The position numbers and the translations under genes are program-made. This document shows positions 14,872 through 16,467 of a stretch of DNA of 16,467 bases, one piece after another. The stretch is from Proteiniphilum sp. UBA5267. GTDB taxonomy: Bacteria > Bacteroidota > Bacteroidia > Bacteroidales > Dysgonomonadaceae. The number at the start of each line of letters is the position of its first letter. The stretch's first letter is position 1. The stretch lies in NCBI GenBank assembly GCA_002411515.1, contig DHTF01000015.1, positions 18,773 through 35,239 on the forward strand, read 5' to 3'. The notes below the pieces were generated by a model. It was not told the origin of the DNA, did no database searches, and saw only the letters and a program-made list of their open reading frames with translations.

Positions 14872-16467
14872 TTAAAATCTGATGTTTACATTGATACCGT
14901 AGGTTGCAGGTGTGGGCATGTTACCGCCTTCGATACCCTGCACATTGCCGCTGCTGTTGGTGAGTTCAGGGTCGATGGTCTTGCTCTTACGGTAGAGGTA
15001 GAACAGGTTCCGTCCATATACCGAGGCGCCGATGCTTTTGATGGCTCCGTTGCCCGACAGGGGAAAGTTGTAACCCAGCGACAGCTCACGTAGTTTGATG
15101 AAAGTGGCATCGAAGATGGTGAAGGCGGTGGGACCGTTGTATTGATTGCGCGACCAGGCCTGGGCGGTGACACGTTTTGTATTTTCTGCTGTGTTGGTTA
15201 CCGTGTATGTCCCATCGGGATGAAAAGTGACATCGCCGGTTACTCCCTCCGAGACGATGCCGTTTTCACGGATGCCGCCATCAGCTGTTTCAGGCAAGAT
15301 GCCCGAGTACATGGCCACCTTGTAAGTCTGTGAGAAGAACTTGCCTCCCAAGCGGGAGTCGATCAGGAAATTAAAATGCACATTTTTATAGCGTAAACCG
15401 TTCTGGAAGCTCCAGAGGTAGTTGGGTAGCACACTGCCGAGGGGTACCAACTGATGTGTGCGCAGATAGAGCCCGTCGGAGCCGACAACCCGCTGTCCAT
15501 TGGGGGCATAGACAAAGTCGTACCCGTAAAGCTGCCCGTAGCTCTCACCCTCTTGTGCTGTGAGGGTGACCAGCGTGTTGCTCAGGTTGAGGCTGCTGAC
15601 TGCATCGGAGAGCTTGATGATTTTGTTGCGGTTTTTCGAGAAGTTGACGGTGGTATTCCACGTAAGATCGTGTCGTTGTATCGGGTTTATACCGAGGATG
15701 ACCTCAATGCCGCGGTTGTTGATTTCCCCCGCATTGATCAGTTTCGATGCGTAGCCAAAGGCATTGGAGGTGGGCAGTGAGATGATCTGGTTGCGGCTGC
15801 TGTTGTTGTACCAGGTGAGATCGAGATCGATCAGATCGCGAAAGAACTGCAACTGGAGGCCGGCCTCTAGCGAAGAGGTGATCTCCGGCTTCAGGTTTAT
15901 GTTGTTTAGCTGATCGGGCAGGGTGTAGGCACTTTTCCCATTGATGGCGTTCACTGCCTGGTACACCTTGTAGAGCTGATAGGGATCAGTGTCGTTGCCC
16001 ACCTGTGCCCAGCCGAGGCGCAGCTTGGCAAAGGAAAGCCATTCCTGGTCACGTAGACCGCCCAACTCACTCAAGATGAGCGAGGAAGTGAGCGAAGGAT
16101 AAAAGTAGGAGTTATGTTTCACCGGAAGCGTGGAGGACCAGTCGTTGCGAAAGGTACCGTCGAGGTAGAACGTACTGCGCCATCCGTAGGAAACACTTCC
16201 GTAGACCGAAGAGAGCTGTTTCCTGTAGACGCCTGTAGCGGGATTGATGATGGTGGATGTGGCGTTGTGAAGGCTGTAGTAGTTGGGGATGATGAGTCCT
16301 CCCGACGTGGAGATGTCGCTGATGCGGCGGTTACGCTCCAAAAAATTACCGCCTAGGTTTCCCACCAGCGAATGATTGTCCCAGCTGCGGTTGGCGGTGG
16401 CCAACAGCTCGTAGTTGAACTCTTCATACTTTTGATTGTATTCCTGGTACATCGACTGGGAACGGGA
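14872..16467 (-). CDS. SusC/RagA-family TonB-linked outer-membrane transporter, C-terminal part
   Basis: The C-terminal 531 residues of a second SusC-like barrel; the frame stays open to the window edge, so the signal peptide, plug and early barrel lie outside. Barrel-type strands are clear throughout: LSFAKLRLGWAQVGND, then SSLEAGLQLQFF, INNRGIEVILG and WNTTVNFSKNRNKI. The C-terminus carries the family pattern IKLRELSLGYNFP, then ASVYGRNLFYLYRKSKTIDPE and GINVNIRF with the terminal Phe. The stop lies 12 nt before the SusD-like start, the tight spacing usual for SusCD pairs. Any internal Met near the window edge (such as 16452) is not the true start. Substrate unknown. Confidence 0.95.
   Translation of the reverse strand, partial: SRSQSMYQEYNQKYEEFNYELLATANRSWDNHSLVGNLGGNFLERNRRISDISTSGGLIIPNYYSLHNATSTIINPATGVYRKQLSSVYGSVSYGWRSTFYLDGTFRNDWSSTLPVKHNSYFYPSLTSSLILSELGGLRDQEWLSFAKLRLGWAQVGNDTDPYQLYKVYQAVNAINGKSAYTLPDQLNNINLKPEITSSLEAGLQLQFFRDLIDLDLTWYNNSSRNQIISLPTSNAFGYASKLINAGEINNRGIEVILGINPIQRHDLTWNTTVNFSKNRNKIIKLSDAVSSLNLSNTLVTLTAQEGESYGQLYGYDFVYAPNGQRVVGSDGLYLRTHQLVPLGSVLPNYLWSFQNGLRYKNVHFNFLIDSRLGGKFFSQTYKVAMYSGILPETADGGIRENGIVSEGVTGDVTFHPDGTYTVTNTAENTKRVTAQAWSRNQYNGPTAFTIFDATFIKLRELSLGYNFPLSGNGAIKSIGASVYGRNLFYLYRKSKTIDPELTNSSGNVQGIEGGNMPTPATYGINVNIRF

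Overview
The window comes from a member of the Bacteroidota, most likely the Bacteroidales. It holds two SusC/SusD outer-membrane nutrient-uptake systems, several lipoproteins with Bacteroidota-type lipoboxes, A-rich leaders instead of clear Shine-Dalgarno sequences, and the DUF4959/DUF4998 lipoprotein pair that is essentially restricted to this phylum. A pyruvate formate-lyase pair points to a fermentative anaerobe or facultative anaerobe. A Dysgonomonadaceae-like organism fits, but that is a guess from gene style and moderate GC content.

Layout, left to right: (1) 1-1908, plus strand: the 3' half of pflB followed with no gap by pflA, the glycyl-radical activating enzyme. (2) 1909-2200: an AT-rich intergenic leader with two adjacent 23-nt repeats and a small dyad. 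(3) 2201-9947, plus strand: a four-gene operon of SusC-like transporter, SusD-like lipoprotein, a DUF4959/DUF5126/DUF5000-type lipoprotein and a DUF4998 plus discoidin-like lipoprotein. It ends in a strong hairpin terminator at 9989-10024. (4) 10100-16467, minus strand and convergent with the first operon: in transcription order, the C-terminal half of a second SusC-like transporter, a SusD-like_2 lipoprotein, a 279-nt gap containing a 110-nt nested palindrome, a TlpA-type thioredoxin-fold lipoprotein, and a glycine-rich predicted outer-membrane beta-barrel protein.

Working model: the plus-strand operon is a surface glycan (or other polymer) capture and import machine with two extra surface-exposed binding lipoproteins and no degradative enzyme of its own. 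The minus-strand cluster pairs a second, differently classed SusCD importer with a putative periplasmic thiol-redox lipoprotein and an unusual beta-barrel protein. The most unusual item is that barrel protein (10100-11671). It appears to be three tandem copies of a unit of about 140-150 residues, each with one glycine-run motif at the same place. No CRISPR array, transposase, tRNA, rRNA or recognisable regulator is visible.
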